Below, piece after piece: positions 1 through 14,798 of a stretch of 64,000 nucleotides of DNA (positions within the stretch are counted from its first letter, which is position 1; each line of letters starts with the position of its first letter). The notes below the pieces were generated by a model. The model made no database searches, was not told where the DNA came from, and saw nothing but the letters and a program-made list of their open reading frames with translations. Location: positions 2,728,001 to 2,792,000 of the forward strand of contig NC_017506.1 of the NCBI RefSeq assembly GCF_000166295.1, read 5' to 3'. The DNA is from Marinobacter adhaerens HP15. GTDB lineage: Bacteria > Pseudomonadota > Gammaproteobacteria > Pseudomonadales > Oleiphilaceae. Position numbers and translations under genes: made by a program.

Positions 1-2698
<2,698 letters not shown>

Positions 2699-5500
2699 AT
2701 GTCGCTACCGCTGGTTGTTTTACTGCCTTTTCTGGGTGCCATAGCCGCACCCCTGTTCGCCCAGGGCGGCAGAACGGCGATTGCCGTTGCATCTTCTGTA
2801 CCCGCGTTGATCGCACTCGCAGCCCTTTTCCCGCATTGGGAAACCCTTGCTGACGGCGGCGTTGTGCTGCACAGCTACGAATGGCTCCCTGCGCTCGGCC
2901 TCTCCTTCAGTTTTCGTCTGGACGGGCTGTCCCTGCTATTCGCTCTGCTGATCCTGATTATCGGGCTGCTGATCATTCTTTACGCCCGCTACTACCTGAA
3001 AGCCCATGAAAACGTCGGCAAGTTCTACGCCCTGCTGCTGTGCTTCAAGGGATCGATGCTCGGCATCGTGCTCTCAAGCAACCTGCTCCTGATGATGATT
3101 TTCTGGGAACTGACCAGCCTGACCTCGTTCCTGCTGATCAGTTTCTGGACCCATAAACAGGACGCCCGCCGTGGCGCCCGGATGGCACTCGCGGTAACCG
3201 GCGGCGGCGGCCTTGCACTGCTCGCCGGCATCCTGATCATCGGCAACATTGTTGGCAGCTTCGAGCTTGATGACGTTCTGGCAGCCGGAGACCAGATAAA
3301 GGCTCATGCCATGTATCCGGTCGCCCTGACCCTGGTTCTGCTGGGCGCGTTCACCAAATCGGCCCAGTTCCCGTTCCATTTCTGGCTGCCTCACGCCATG
3401 CAGGCACCGACACCGGTATCTGCCTACCTGCACTCGGCTACCATGGTCAAAGCCGGCATCTTTCTCATGGCCCGGCTGTATCCGGCCCTGGCAGGCACTG
3501 AACAGTGGTTTTACATGGTCAGTTTTACCGGCATGGCCACCCTGCTCATTGGTGCCTATGTGGCCATGTTCAAGCACGACCTGAAAGGCCTGCTTGCCCA
3601 CTCGACGGTCAGTCACCTGGGCCTGATCACCCTGCTGTTCGGCATGGGCACCCAGCTTGCCGCCGTGGCTGCGGTTTTCCACGTCATCAACCACGCCACG
3701 TTCAAAGCCTCCCTGTTTATGGCCGCCGGTATCATCGACCATGAAACCGGCACCCGGGACATGCGGCGCATCAATGGCCTTTGGCGTTACATGCCGCACA
3801 CCGCAACCCTGGCCATGGTGGCCGCCTCATCCATGGCAGGCGTACCTTTGCTGAATGGCTTCCTGAGCAAGGAGATGTTCTTTGCCGAATCCCTGGAGCT
3901 GAACCTGCCGGGGCTCTGGGCCTGGCTACCTCCGATCGTTGCCACACTCGCGGGTATTTTCGCGGTGGCGTACTCAGCACGTTTTGTCCACGATGTGTTC
4001 TTCAACGGCAAGCCCGTCGATCTCCCGATCTACCCACCGCATGAGCCTCCACGCTACATGAAGTTTCCGGTGGAGATCCTGGTATTTGCCTGCATCATGG
4101 TCGGCGTGTTCCCTGCTGTTTCCGTTGGCCCGCTGCTCCAGATTGCAGCGTCCGCCACGCTTGGCGGCGATGTGCCGGACTACACGCTTTCTGTTTACCA
4201 CGGCTTTAACCTGCCGCTGGTCATGAGCTTCGTCGCTTTCTTCGGTGGACTGTTGATGTACAGCCAGCGTCAACGCTTCTTCGACTTCCACGCCCGGTTC
4301 AAGGAAATTGATGAGAAGGCGGTATTTGAAGCGGTGGTGCTGAGGGTTGTCGATCTGGCCAACAGATTTACCACGCGCATCGAAAATGGCTCGCTTCAGC
4401 GATACGCCATGCTTCTTCTGGTAAGCGCTATCGCGGTCGCAGCCATGCCGCTTCTCGGGCTTGGCATTTTTGTCGGCGAAAACGGACTGAGCCCGGTGGA
4501 TTTACCAACAGGGATCGCGGCCGTTCTGTTGATCTTCTGTGCTCTGACAACGGCCATCCTGCACCGTCAAAGGTTCTATGCCCTTGTTTTGCTGAGCGTC
4601 GTCGGTCTGATCGTGGCTCTGGCTTTCGCCCGTTTCTCAGCACCAGATCTGGCAATGACACAACTTTCCGTTGAGGTCGTCACCATTGTTCTCCTGATGC
4701 TGGCAATCTTTTACATGCCTGCATGGACGCCTATCGAGACACCACTGAAACGCCGGTTGCGGGATATTGCCATTGCGGCGGTTGCCGGCATTGGCATGAC
4801 GCTGGTCACACTGGCGATGCTGACCCAACCGTTCAGTTCGATTTCTGATTTCTTCCTCGAAAACAGCAAAACCGGTGGCGGCGGCACCAACGTGGTCAAC
4901 GTGATCCTGGTGGACTTCCGGGGCTTCGATACCCTGGGTGAGATTACCGTCCTTGCCATTGCTGCCCTTGGCATCTACGCCATGCTGAAGGACACGGCCC
5001 TGACGCCACCTCCCAGCGACGGCGAGGGACATGCATGGACCCGGGATTCCCACCCGCTGATGCTGAGGTTGATTGCCCGGCCCATGCTGCCACTGGCACT
5101 GATGGTATCCGCCTTCATTTTTCTGCGGGGTCACAATTTGCCCGGGGGCGGCTTTATCGCCGGCCTAGTGACTTCGGTTGCCCTTATTCTCCAGTACATT
5201 GCCAGCGGTATGGACTGGACCGAAGACCGAATCACTGTCCGTTACCACAACGTGATCGGCCTGGGCCTGCTCTTCGCAACGGTTGCGGGCGCCGGAAGCC
5301 TCGCCTTTGGCTATCCGTTCCTGACCTCCACGTTCGATTACATAACCTGGCCTGTGGTTGGCAAATTCGAGGTCGCGTCTGCACTGATTTTTGATCTGGG
5401 CGTCTATCTCACTGTGATCGGCGCTACCCTGCTTGCGCTGGTCAGTATCGGCCGGATATCTCCCCACTCCGCCATAAAGAGTAAAAAGGAGGGTGCATAA
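2699..5500 (+). CDS. mrpA: Mrp/Pha-type cation:proton antiporter subunit A fused to subunit B
   Basis: Largest membrane subunit of a Mrp complex that exchanges Na+ or K+ for H+ across the cytoplasmic membrane. The first roughly 700 residues are related to the NuoL family: FWELTSLTSF near residue 138 carries the conserved TM5 glutamate, and GAFTKSAQFPFHFWLPHA followed by PTPVSAYLHSATMVKAG carries the proton-path lysines. A DUF4040-like stretch follows (RFSAPDLAMTQLSVEVV). The last 150 residues are an MrpB domain (FLRGHNLPGGGFIAGL). At 933 residues this is the A-B fusion typical of group 2 (Pha) operons, so no separate mrpB is needed before mrpC. The stop overlaps the mrpC start (TAATG). Confidence 0.93.
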   Translation: MSLPLVVLLPFLGAIAAPLFAQGGRTAIAVASSVPALIALAALFPHWETLADGGVVLHSYEWLPALGLSFSFRLDGLSLLFALLILIIGLLIILYARYYLKAHENVGKFYALLLCFKGSMLGIVLSSNLLLMMIFWELTSLTSFLLISFWTHKQDARRGARMALAVTGGGGLALLAGILIIGNIVGSFELDDVLAAGDQIKAHAMYPVALTLVLLGAFTKSAQFPFHFWLPHAMQAPTPVSAYLHSATMVKAGIFLMARLYPALAGTEQWFYMVSFTGMATLLIGAYVAMFKHDLKGLLAHSTVSHLGLITLLFGMGTQLAAVAAVFHVINHATFKASLFMAAGIIDHETGTRDMRRINGLWRYMPHTATLAMVAASSMAGVPLLNGFLSKEMFFAESLELNLPGLWAWLPPIVATLAGIFAVAYSARFVHDVFFNGKPVDLPIYPPHEPPRYMKFPVEILVFACIMVGVFPAVSVGPLLQIAASATLGGDVPDYTLSVYHGFNLPLVMSFVAFFGGLLMYSQRQRFFDFHARFKEIDEKAVFEAVVLRVVDLANRFTTRIENGSLQRYAMLLLVSAIAVAAMPLLGLGIFVGENGLSPVDLPTGIAAVLLIFCALTTAILHRQRFYALVLLSVVGLIVALAFARFSAPDLAMTQLSVEVVTIVLLMLAIFYMPAWTPIETPLKRRLRDIAIAAVAGIGMTLVTLAMLTQPFSSISDFFLENSKTGGGGTNVVNVILVDFRGFDTLGEITVLAIAALGIYAMLKDTALTPPPSDGEGHAWTRDSHPLMLRLIARPMLPLALMVSAFIFLRGHNLPGGGFIAGLVTSVALILQYIASGMDWTEDRITVRYHNVIGLGLLFATVAGAGSLAFGYPFLTSTFDYITWPVVGKFEVASALIFDLGVYLTVIGATLLALVSIGRISPHSAIKSKKEGA

Positions 5501-5868
5501 TGGAGCTTGTTTTTGCGCTGGTCATTGGTGCCCTGACGGCATCCGGCGTTTATCTGATTCTGCGGGCTCGCACCTTTCCTGTCGTGGTGGGACTGACCAT
5601 GCTGTCCTACGGGGTGAATCTCTTTCTCTTCTCCAGCGGTCGCCTGGCGACCGGCCAGCAACCGGTCCTCGGAACGGCTGCGAGCTATTCCGACCCGCTG
5701 CCACAGGCACTGGTACTGACTGCTATCGTGATTGGTTTCGCCATGACCGCGTTCGTTGTCGTCCTGTCACTGCGCAACCTGGCGGACAACGAGGACGACC
5801 ACGTGGATGGTAAACAGCCCTACAAATCGCCTGCTCCGGAACAGGAAGAGGAGGTAAACGGTAAATGA
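5500..5868 (+). CDS. mrpC: Mrp antiporter subunit C (group 2 operon)
   Basis: A 122-residue, three-helix membrane protein of the MnhC/NuoK family. The segments YLILRARTFPVVVGLTMLSYGVNLFLF and DPLPQALVLTAIVIGFAMTAF (given here only as landmarks) are the family hallmarks. A polar tail rich in Asp, Glu and Lys follows the last helix. The gene starts inside the stop of the fused mrpA and ends in an ATGA overlap with mrpD, so the complex is translated from tightly coupled cistrons. Confidence 0.92.
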   Translation: MELVFALVIGALTASGVYLILRARTFPVVVGLTMLSYGVNLFLFSSGRLATGQQPVLGTAASYSDPLPQALVLTAIVIGFAMTAFVVVLSLRNLADNEDDHVDGKQPYKSPAPEQEEEVNGK

Positions 5869-7382
5869 ACCACTGGCTTACCGCTCCTGTTCTGATTCCG
5901 CTGCTAGGTGGCATTCTTCAGGCTTTCATGGGCTATGCACCCATCAGTCTTCGCCGCACCCTGGCACTGGCTACAACCGTTTTGATGCTGGTTTCCGCCA
6001 TCGTGCTTCTGGTACTGGCAGACGACGGCAGCTATCGCATCTATGCGTTCGGCAACTGGCAGCCACCGTTCGGGATCGTACTGGTCCTGGACCGTCTCGC
6101 AGCACTGATGCTGGTCATGACGGCCGTGCTGGCCCTGTTCTGTCACATCTATTCGATTGGCGGTGCCGACGAGGGCAACCGCCAGTTCCATGCACTTTTC
6201 CTGTTCCAGCTGATGGGGCTGAACATCGCCTTCCTGACCGGTGACCTGTTCAACCTGTTTGTTGCCTTCGAGGTGCTGCTCATTGCCTCCTACGGGTTGC
6301 TGATGCATGGCGGTGGCACGGTAAGGACCGTTCCGGGCCTGCACTATGTCGTGCTGAACCTGATAGGCTCCGCCGTGTTCCTTATCAGTGTTGGCATGAT
6401 CTACAGCGTCACCGGCACCCTCAATATGGCAGACCTGGCCGTCAAGATTCCGCAGGTGTCCGGGGAAGGTCTGAACATCGTTAAAGCCGGCGGCATGATG
6501 TTGCTGGTGGTGTTCGGTCTCAAGGCCGCGATTCTCCCCCTATGCTTCTGGTTACCCCGTGCCTACTCCAAAGCCACGGCGCCCGTGGCCGCGCTGTTTG
6601 CGGTGATGACCAAGGTTGGCATATACGCCATTCTGCGGGTGTATCTGCTGATCTTCGGCGACGACGCCGGCGAACTCGCCAATCTGGGCATGGACTGGCT
6701 GTTCCCGATTGCCCTGGCCACCCTCGCCATGGGGGTTATTGGTGCGCTGGGGTCCGGCAGCCTGAAAACCCTGGTCGCCTGGCAGGTCATCATTTCCGTG
6801 GGCACTTTGCTGGCACCGATTTCGCTCGGGTCCGAAGCCGGTCTGTCTGCTGCCCTGTTCTATCTTTTGAGCACCACCTGGACGGTTGGCGGCCTGTTCC
6901 TGGTATCGGAGCTGGTGGCCAACCAGAGGGGCTCGGCCAAGGATCGAATCGTTACCGCCCCCAAAATGCAGAACCGTACTTTCCTGAGCGTGCTGTTCCT
7001 GGTCGGAGCCGTAGCTGCGGCTGGCCTTCCGCCATTGAGTGGCTTTTTCGGCAAGGTCCTGATTCTGCAATCTGTTCAGTCGGGAACCGAAATGGCATGG
7101 CTCTGGTCAGTACTTCTGATCGGCAGTTTCCTGACCGTTATCGCGTACAGCCGCGCTGGCAGTATCGTTTTCTGGCGCACGGTGGATGGTCATCTGGAAA
7201 AGCCAGATCCGCTCAACGGCCGGATTTCTGTCGCAGCCGGTGCCCTGACTGCACTGGCAGTGGTGATCGTTGTGCTGGCTGGCCCGATTACCCGCTACAC
7301 CGATGCCACGGCCGAACAGTTGCACAACAAGGATGCCTATATTGAGATCCTGCAAACCAAGATGGTCAGGGAGGACAGCTGA
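5865..7382 (+). CDS. mrpD: Mrp antiporter subunit D (group 2 operon)
   Basis: A NuoN/NuoM-like proton-translocating membrane subunit of 505 residues with about 14 predicted helices. NLFVAFEVLLIASYGLLMHG holds the TM5 glutamate, and VFGLKAAILPLCFWLPRAY holds the TM7 lysine expected in functional Mrp D subunits. A late segment, GLPPLSGFFGKVLILQ, is also typical. It overlaps its neighbours at both ends (ATGA with mrpC, TGATG with mrpE). I see no missing key residue. Confidence 0.93.
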   Translation: MNHWLTAPVLIPLLGGILQAFMGYAPISLRRTLALATTVLMLVSAIVLLVLADDGSYRIYAFGNWQPPFGIVLVLDRLAALMLVMTAVLALFCHIYSIGGADEGNRQFHALFLFQLMGLNIAFLTGDLFNLFVAFEVLLIASYGLLMHGGGTVRTVPGLHYVVLNLIGSAVFLISVGMIYSVTGTLNMADLAVKIPQVSGEGLNIVKAGGMMLLVVFGLKAAILPLCFWLPRAYSKATAPVAALFAVMTKVGIYAILRVYLLIFGDDAGELANLGMDWLFPIALATLAMGVIGALGSGSLKTLVAWQVIISVGTLLAPISLGSEAGLSAALFYLLSTTWTVGGLFLVSELVANQRGSAKDRIVTAPKMQNRTFLSVLFLVGAVAAAGLPPLSGFFGKVLILQSVQSGTEMAWLWSVLLIGSFLTVIAYSRAGSIVFWRTVDGHLEKPDPLNGRISVAAGALTALAVVIVVLAGPITRYTDATAEQLHNKDAYIEILQTKMVREDS

Positions 7383-7870
7383 TGCTTGATCGCCTGAGTT
7401 TTCCCCAGCCCTGGCTGAGCCTTACCCTTTTTATCACCTGGCAGTTTCTGAGTGACGGAATAAGCGGTGGCAGCGCAGTACTGGGCCTGATCCTGGCATG
7501 GGCGATACCGCAGATAACCCAGGGCTTCTGGCCGGATCCGCCGGCATTCATCAAAGCCTGGAGGGTGCCCGCCTACCTCCTGCGCGTTGTCTGGGATATT
7601 GTTATCGCGAGTGTTGAAGTGGCACGGCTCATCCTCAGCCCGAGGCCGGCACGTCCTGCATTTGTCTGTTATCCCCTGGAGCTGGAGCACCCTCTGGCCA
7701 TCACAATTCTGGCCAGCACTATCTCGTTGACGCCCGGCACTGTGAGCGCTGACGTCAGCGATGACAACAAGCTGCTGCTGATTCACGCGCTTGACGCCGA
7801 GGACGACCAGACAGTTATCGATACGATCAAAACCCGCTACGAGAAGCCTCTGCTGGAGATGTTCCAATGA
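7382..7870 (+). CDS. mrpE: Mrp antiporter subunit E (group 2 operon)
   Basis: A 162-residue MnhE-family protein: two N-terminal membrane helices, a membrane-associated middle and a cytoplasmic C-terminus. The signature STISLTPGTVSADVSDD at about residues 110-126 is diagnostic for the family. The stop overlaps the start of mrpF (ATGA). It shares low but clear similarity with the subunit E of the second operon, as expected for divergent paralogues rather than a recent duplication. Confidence 0.92.
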   Translation: MLDRLSFPQPWLSLTLFITWQFLSDGISGGSAVLGLILAWAIPQITQGFWPDPPAFIKAWRVPAYLLRVVWDIVIASVEVARLILSPRPARPAFVCYPLELEHPLAITILASTISLTPGTVSADVSDDNKLLLIHALDAEDDQTVIDTIKTRYEKPLLEMFQ

Positions 7871-8136
7871 TAGCCATCGCCCTCTACATCACCATTGCCA
7901 TGGTCACTGTGGCGGCGCTTCTGAATGTATACCGTCTGATCAAGGGACCGGATGCACCCGATAGAGTGCTGGCACTCGACACGCTCTATATCAACGCCAT
8001 TGCCTTGATTATTCTGCTCGGCCTCACACTCGGAACACGCATGTACCTTGAGGCGGCTCTTCTGATTGCTGTCATGGGCTTTGTTGGAACCGTCGCCATG
8101 GCCAAATATCTGAAGCGGGGCAGCGTCATTGAGTAA
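7867..8136 (+). CDS. mrpF: Mrp antiporter subunit F (group 2 operon)
   Basis: A small 89-residue subunit with three membrane helices. LIKGPDAPDRVLALDTLYIN is the typical MnhF cytoplasmic loop with the conserved Gly-Pro and Asp-Arg. It begins inside the mrpE stop. A 41-base gap separates it from mrpG, the only gap of more than a few bases in this operon. Confidence 0.9.
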   Translation: MIAIALYITIAMVTVAALLNVYRLIKGPDAPDRVLALDTLYINAIALIILLGLTLGTRMYLEAALLIAVMGFVGTVAMAKYLKRGSVIE

Positions 8137-8177
8137 GCCCACACCCGGCACACAAATGCTCCTGGAGGAAACATCCG

Positions 8178-8510
8178 ATGAATCCCTACGCTGAATTCGC
8201 CATCTGCCTGCTTTTGATCATCGGGGGCGCATTTACCCTGATCGGCGCTATTGGCCTGGCTCGCCTACCGGACTTCTTTACTCGCCTTCATGGCCCCACC
8301 AAAGCAACCACGGTTGGAGTGGGCGCCATCGTCATCAGCTCTGTGATCTACTTCAGCACACTTGGACAGGGCATCGGTATTGAGGAATTCCTGATCACGG
8401 CCTTTCTGTTCATGACGGCCCCTGTGAGTGCCAACTTCCTGGCAAAAGCTGCCATGCATTTGAAGGTTAACACCACAGAAAACACCCGGGGCCATCCCTG
8501 GGACCAGTAA
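8178..8510 (+). CDS. mrpG: Mrp antiporter subunit G (group 2 operon)
   Basis: A 110-residue MnhG-family membrane protein. GAIGLARLPDFFTRLHGPTK and the last helix LFMTAPVSANFLAKAA are the family signature. A good ribosome-binding site (CTGGAGGAAA) precedes the ATG. It closes the six-gene group 2 operon; 115 bases then separate it from the next mrpA. No strong terminator is visible in that gap, so readthrough into the second operon is possible. Confidence 0.9.
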   Translation: MNPYAEFAICLLLIIGGAFTLIGAIGLARLPDFFTRLHGPTKATTVGVGAIVISSVIYFSTLGQGIGIEEFLITAFLFMTAPVSANFLAKAAMHLKVNTTENTRGHPWDQ

Positions 8511-8625
8511 TTCAATCGACAAGTCCAAGAACTTTTTGTGAGAAGGAATCGTATTAAATACTGATTATAAAAACCGCCGTTAACTGCAGGACGTTTTAAC
8601 TTGGGTCTTAAAGGAGCACCCTTGA

Positions 8626-10931
<2,306 letters not shown>

Positions 10932-10935
<4 letters not shown>

Positions 10936-11357
10936 AAACCAATACGCTCATACTCCACACCGCCGCTCTCGCGATTATGCCGCTACAACTGATGTTTTCG
11001 GTGTTCCTGCTTTTGCGCGGGCACGACGAACCCGGTGGCGGTTTTATCGGTGGACTGGTGGCGGCAAGTGCGTTTGTGCTCTATGCCTTCGCGTTTGGCG
11101 CCGAATCAACACGCAAGCTGCTGCGTGTCAGCCCCCGGGATATTCTGGCGGCCGGGCTGCTCTTCGGTCTCGCCTCAACAATCCCTGCCTTCTGGACTGG
11201 CCAGGCCATGCTTACCGCACTCTGGTGGGAGGTTCCACTCCCCGGTGAAGGCTACCTGAAACTATCAACCGTTCTGATTTTCGACATTGGCGTGTACCTG
11301 GCCGTCCTGGGCACGCTGATGACCTTTGTGATCAGCCTGATGGAGTCGGACGAATGA
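10932..11357 (+). CDS. mrpB: Mrp antiporter subunit B (group 1 operon)
   Basis: A 141-residue MnhB-family membrane protein with four predicted helices. [20 protein letters not shown] matches the motif fused to the end of the first operon's subunit A, which shows directly that the two operons differ in A/B architecture. The end ([20 protein letters not shown]) is the conserved last helix. It is followed by a 34-base gap and a strong AGGGAGGGGG ribosome-binding site for mrpC. Confidence 0.92.
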
Positions 11358-11391
11358 ACCGTGCATTCATTGCCAGGGAGGGGGCTCAGTT

Positions 11392-11739
11392 ATGGAAACC
11401 TTGATGGCCTATGTCGTTGGGCTGCTTTTTACAGCCAGCATATACATGATGCTGCGCCGCTCTATCGTCAAACTCGTCATTGGCCTGATCATTCTGAGCA
11501 ACGCGGCCAACCTTCTGATTTTCGTGGTCGCGGGTTTGACCCGGGGCGCACCACCGCTGATTCCCGAGGGGGCGAGTGAAGTCGTTGGAGCAGTGGCCGA
11601 TCCCCTGCCGCAGGCCCTTATTCTCACCGCCATTGTGATTGCTTTCAGCGTCCTGGCGTTCGCCGTGGTTCTGATCCGTCGTGCCTACGAAGTGGTTGGA
11701 ACCGATGACCTGGACAAGATGAAGGATACGGATACTTGA
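11392..11739 (+). CDS. mrpC: Mrp antiporter subunit C (group 1 operon)
   Basis: A 115-residue MnhC/NuoK-like protein with three helices; [14 protein letters not shown] and [20 protein letters not shown] are typical. It ends in GATACTTGA, where the stop overlaps a TTG start for mrpD. This is one of the few non-ATG starts in the window. Confidence 0.92.
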   Translation: METLMAYVVGLLFTASIYMMLRRSIVKLVIGLIILSNAANLLIFVVAGLTRGAPPLIPEGASEVVGAVADPLPQALILTAIVIAFSVLAFAVVLIRRAYEVVGTDDLDKMKDTDT

Positions 11740-13250
11740 ACCCGGAACTCGTTCTCCCGATCCTGATACCCCTGACAGCCGGAGCTCTGTCCCTGGCATT
11801 CTGGCGCTCCATCACGCTTCAGCGGGTCCTTGCAGTTGTTGCCACCGGGCTGTTGCTGGCAGCCGGCATCTGGCTCATGAGTTCAACCATTGAGCAGGGC
11901 TTTCTGGTGGTTGAAATGGGCAGTTGGCCTGCGCCCTTCAGCATCGTGCTGGTGTCCGATGTTCTTGGCGCCATCATGATTGTGCTAACCGGCATTATCG
12001 GCCTTGCCATCGCAATCTATTCGCTGGCCTCAACACCGAAAGGTCATGAAAAATTCGGTTATTACCCCCTGATGCACCTGCTGCTCGCCGGCGTAGCCGG
12101 AGCCTTTCTGACTGGCGATATATTCAACCTGTTTGTCTGGTTCGAGGTGATGCTGCTGGCATCGTTTGCCCTCCTGACCCTGGGCGGGGAGCGAGCCCAG
12201 ATGGAAGGCGCCATCAAGTACGTGACCCTGAACCTGTTCTCGTCGGCCATTTTTCTCTCCGCCGTGGGCCTGCTCTACGGGATGGTGGGCACCCTGAACA
12301 TGGCGGACATCGCCCAGAAACTGAACAGCGTGGAAGACCCTGGCATGGTGACGGTGGTCTCGCTGATGTTCATGGTATCGTTCGGCATCAAGGCGGCGGC
12401 GTTCCCCCTGTTTTTCTGGCTCCCTGCCTCCTATCACACGCCGCAAGTCGCCGTCTCAGCGCTGTTTGCAGGGCTCCTGACCAAGGTAGGGGTTTACGCA
12501 CTCTATCGGGTGTTTACGCTGATCTTCACGCAGGACGTCGCCTACACACACACCATATTACTCTGGGCCGCGGCCCTGACAATGCTGACCGGCGTTCTCG
12601 GCGCGGCGGCGCAGTTCGAATTCCGGCGAATCCTTTCTTTCCACATTGTCAGCCAGATCGGCTACATGCTGCTCGGGCTGGCGCTATTCACGCCTCTGGC
12701 CCTGATTGGCGGCGTGTTTTACATCATGCACCACATCATTGTGAAGACGAATCTGTTCCTGGTGAGCGGCATCACCTACCGTCTGCTTGGGAGCTATGAG
12801 CTGAAGAACCTGGGCGGTGTGTACCGTCAGCGCCCGTACCTCGCTCTGTTGTTTTTGATTCCGGCGCTCTCGCTCGCCGGTATTCCGCCTTTGTCCGGTT
12901 TTTTCGCCAAGTTCATTGTGGTGAAAGCCAGCCTGGAGGCCAGTGAATATGTGATCTCTGCCATCGCTCTGCTGGTTGGCTTGCTGACCCTGTACTCAAT
13001 GATCAAGATCTGGGCGGAAGTCTTCTGGAAAAAGGTTCCCGACCATGTGACCGATGTCGGCAGGCTCAACGGCGAGATTAAAAATACGCACAACTGGGCC
13101 TACTATGTGCCGGTGGTCGGGCTTGCGGCTTGCACGCTCATTATTGGCCTGTACGGCCAGCCGATTTACGTTCTGGCCGAGACGGCCGCAGACCAGTTGA
13201 TGAACCCGCAGCTATACATAGAAGCGGTTCTTGGAGGGACGCCGAAATGA
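11736..13250 (+). CDS. mrpD: Mrp antiporter subunit D (group 1 operon)
   Basis: A 504-residue NuoN/M-like subunit. [20 protein letters not shown] carries the TM5 glutamate and [20 protein letters not shown] the TM7 lysine; [17 protein letters not shown] is a late conserved helix. The start is a TTG overlapping the mrpC stop, chosen because it places [15 protein letters not shown] at the N-terminus, as in other D subunits. It ends in an ATGA overlap with mrpE. Confidence 0.92.
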   Translation: MNPELVLPILIPLTAGALSLAFWRSITLQRVLAVVATGLLLAAGIWLMSSTIEQGFLVVEMGSWPAPFSIVLVSDVLGAIMIVLTGIIGLAIAIYSLASTPKGHEKFGYYPLMHLLLAGVAGAFLTGDIFNLFVWFEVMLLASFALLTLGGERAQMEGAIKYVTLNLFSSAIFLSAVGLLYGMVGTLNMADIAQKLNSVEDPGMVTVVSLMFMVSFGIKAAAFPLFFWLPASYHTPQVAVSALFAGLLTKVGVYALYRVFTLIFTQDVAYTHTILLWAAALTMLTGVLGAAAQFEFRRILSFHIVSQIGYMLLGLALFTPLALIGGVFYIMHHIIVKTNLFLVSGITYRLLGSYELKNLGGVYRQRPYLALLFLIPALSLAGIPPLSGFFAKFIVVKASLEASEYVISAIALLVGLLTLYSMIKIWAEVFWKKVPDHVTDVGRLNGEIKNTHNWAYYVPVVGLAACTLIIGLYGQPIYVLAETAADQLMNPQLYIEAVLGGTPK

Positions 13251-13720
13251 TTGGCCTGTTCTGGAACCTGCTGCTTGCAATCGCCTGGGTGGTTCTCAGT
13301 GGCAGCGTCACTGCCATGAACCTGCTGGCCGGCTTCTGCTTTGGCTACATTGCGCTCATGGTTCTACAAAACCAGGTGCCCGCGTTGAAGGGCTACTCCC
13401 GGAGAATTCCGAGATTAATCGCCTTCCTCGCCTTTTTCCTGAAAGAGCTGGTGAAATCCAACCTGCGGGTTGCCTACGATGTCGCCACGCCGGTTTGGCA
13501 CATGAAGCCCGGTGTGATCGCATTTCCGCTACAGGCACGTACCGATATGGAGATCATGTTCGTCAGTAGTGTGATCTCACTGACACCGGGGACCCTCAGC
13601 CTGGACGTTTCCGATGATCGACGGGTGCTGTTCATCCACGCCATGTTTCTTCAGGACGAGGAACAGCTCAGAAATGACCTGAGAGAACTGGAACACCGAA
13701 TCCTCAAGGTTATGCGCTAG
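13247..13720 (+). CDS. mrpE: Mrp antiporter subunit E (group 1 operon)
   Basis: An MnhE-family protein of 157 residues. A longer open frame extends upstream to 13130, but the ATG at 13247 gives a normal N-terminus ([19 protein letters not shown]), has GGAGGG upstream and forms the usual ATGA overlap with mrpD. The signature [18 protein letters not shown] is present near residue 110. It is followed after 9 bases by mrpF. Confidence 0.92.
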   Translation: MIGLFWNLLLAIAWVVLSGSVTAMNLLAGFCFGYIALMVLQNQVPALKGYSRRIPRLIAFLAFFLKELVKSNLRVAYDVATPVWHMKPGVIAFPLQARTDMEIMFVSSVISLTPGTLSLDVSDDRRVLFIHAMFLQDEEQLRNDLRELEHRILKVMR

Positions 13721-13729
13721 GAGCCCACC

Positions 13730-14002
13730 ATGCTTGGAATCGCCATTAATATTGTGTATCTCATGCTGTCCCTGGCGTTACTTTTTGCCTTCATCCGTTT
13801 AACCCGAGGCCCTTCCCTGGCAGACCGCGTGGTTGCACTTGAGCTGATTGCTTCCGTGGTGGTTGGCTACGTTGGGGTTCACGCCATTGATACCGGTGTC
13901 TCCAGTTTTCTTGATGTGGCGATCGTGATATCCCTCACCGCTTTCCTCGCGGCAATAGGGTTCGCCAGGTTCCTGGAACGTGGAGGCGTCAAGGATGAGT
14001 GA
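13730..14002 (+). CDS. mrpF: Mrp antiporter subunit F (group 1 operon)
   Basis: A 90-residue, three-helix MnhF protein with the loop RLTRGPSLADRVVALELIAS. The ATG is preceded by TAGGAGCC. Its last 8 bases overlap the start of mrpG, so translation of the two is likely coupled. Confidence 0.9.
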   Translation: MLGIAINIVYLMLSLALLFAFIRLTRGPSLADRVVALELIASVVVGYVGVHAIDTGVSSFLDVAIVISLTAFLAAIGFARFLERGGVKDE

Positions 14003-14402
14003 AATTTTCGTTTCCATCCTGTTGCTGGCAGGGGCCTCATTCATGGTGCTTGCGGCCATCGGCATTGTCAGGCTGCCAGACCTGCCAACACGCATGCACG
14101 CATCCACCAAAGCAGGCGCGATGGGCGCGATACTCACGATGGCCGGGGTAGCACTGCACTTTTCAGACAGCGCTGTCGCGGCAAGGGCAATCGCCTTCAT
14201 CGTGTTTATACTTTTGACCGCTCCGATCGCTGCTCATGTCATCGGGCGGGCAGGTTACTTCACCGGAATTTCGCTCTGGAGCGGTACCACCAAGGACGAA
14301 CTGCGGGAACGATACGATCCGGACACCCACAAGCTTTACAGCGGACTTGAAACCAAAACAGACCGAGCAGTGCCCGACAATAACAAGGACGGCTCAGGCT
14401 GA
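13995..14402 (+). CDS. mrpG: Mrp antiporter subunit G (group 1 operon)
   Basis: A 135-residue MnhG-family protein with AAIGIVRLPDLPTRMHASTK and the helix LLTAPIAAHVIGRAGYFTG. The open frame could begin at 13980, but the ATG at 13995 gives the expected short N-terminus (MSEIFVSILLLAG). Compared with the first operon's G subunit it carries about 25 extra, charged C-terminal residues. It ends the seven-gene group 1 operon. Confidence 0.9.
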   Translation: MSEIFVSILLLAGASFMVLAAIGIVRLPDLPTRMHASTKAGAMGAILTMAGVALHFSDSAVAARAIAFIVFILLTAPIAAHVIGRAGYFTGISLWSGTTKDELRERYDPDTHKLYSGLETKTDRAVPDNNKDGSG

Positions 14403-14413
14403 TTATTTTGTCA

Positions 14414-14441
14414 TTGGAAGTGCACGAAATTCCCGTATAGT
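14414..14441 (+). promoter_or_regulatory. Sigma-70-like promoter for ppnP
   Basis: TTGGAA (14414-14419) and TATAGT (14436-14441) are separated by 16 bases. They lie just after mrpG and about 30 bases before the ppnP start, so ppnP probably has its own promoter rather than depending only on the antiporter operon. Confidence 0.5.
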
Positions 14442-14472
14442 AGGCTGCCCACATCATTCGAGGAGCCAGCAC

Positions 14473-14754
14473 ATGCTGCAAGTAAATGAATATTTCGAAG
14501 GCCAGGCCAAGTCCATTTCCTTCCAGACCTCGACTCTGCCAGCCACCGTTGGCGTGATCAGCCCGGGCGAGTACGAGTTTGGTACCAGCAAGAAAGAAAC
14601 CATGACCGTCATCAGCGGCGCCCTCACTGTGCTGCTCCCCGGCATGGAAGAGTGGATGACCTACGGTGCCGGCGAGAGTTTTGACGTAGCGGGTCAGGCC
14701 AGCTTCAAGGCAAAGACCGACATCGACACGGCTTACCTCTGCACCTACGAGTAA
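14473..14754 (+). CDS. ppnP: Pyrimidine/purine nucleoside phosphorylase
   Basis: A small cupin-fold enzyme of 93 residues that splits nucleosides with phosphate into a base and ribose-1-phosphate (former YaiE, DUF1255). The start MLQVNEYFEGQAKSI, the core EETMTVISG-like segment (here KKETMTVISGALTVLLPG) and the end TAYLCTYE match E. coli PpnP. GAGGAG lies 9 bases before the ATG; the longer frame upstream to 14236 has no family similarity. It is a single gene with its own likely promoter and terminator. Confidence 0.93.
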   Translation: MLQVNEYFEGQAKSISFQTSTLPATVGVISPGEYEFGTSKKETMTVISGALTVLLPGMEEWMTYGAGESFDVAGQASFKAKTDIDTAYLCTYE

Positions 14755-14773
14755 TTCCGCACCTACGAGTAAT
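14741..14773 (+). repeat. 18-base tandem duplication at the ppnP stop codon
   Basis: GCACCTACGAGTAAT occurs at 14741-14755 and again at 14759-14773, so the last codons plus the TAA stop are present twice in tandem. The second copy lies outside the gene. It looks like a recent slippage duplication that left the protein unchanged. Confidence 0.85.
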
Positions 14774-14798
14774 ATCGCTGCCCCTGAGGGGCGCGTCC

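Noticed and set aside
8511..8625. Terminator between the two Mrp operons
   Set aside because: The gap is AT-rich in its middle but has no stable hairpin with a T-tract; a promoter for the second operon is more likely, though its boxes are not clear.
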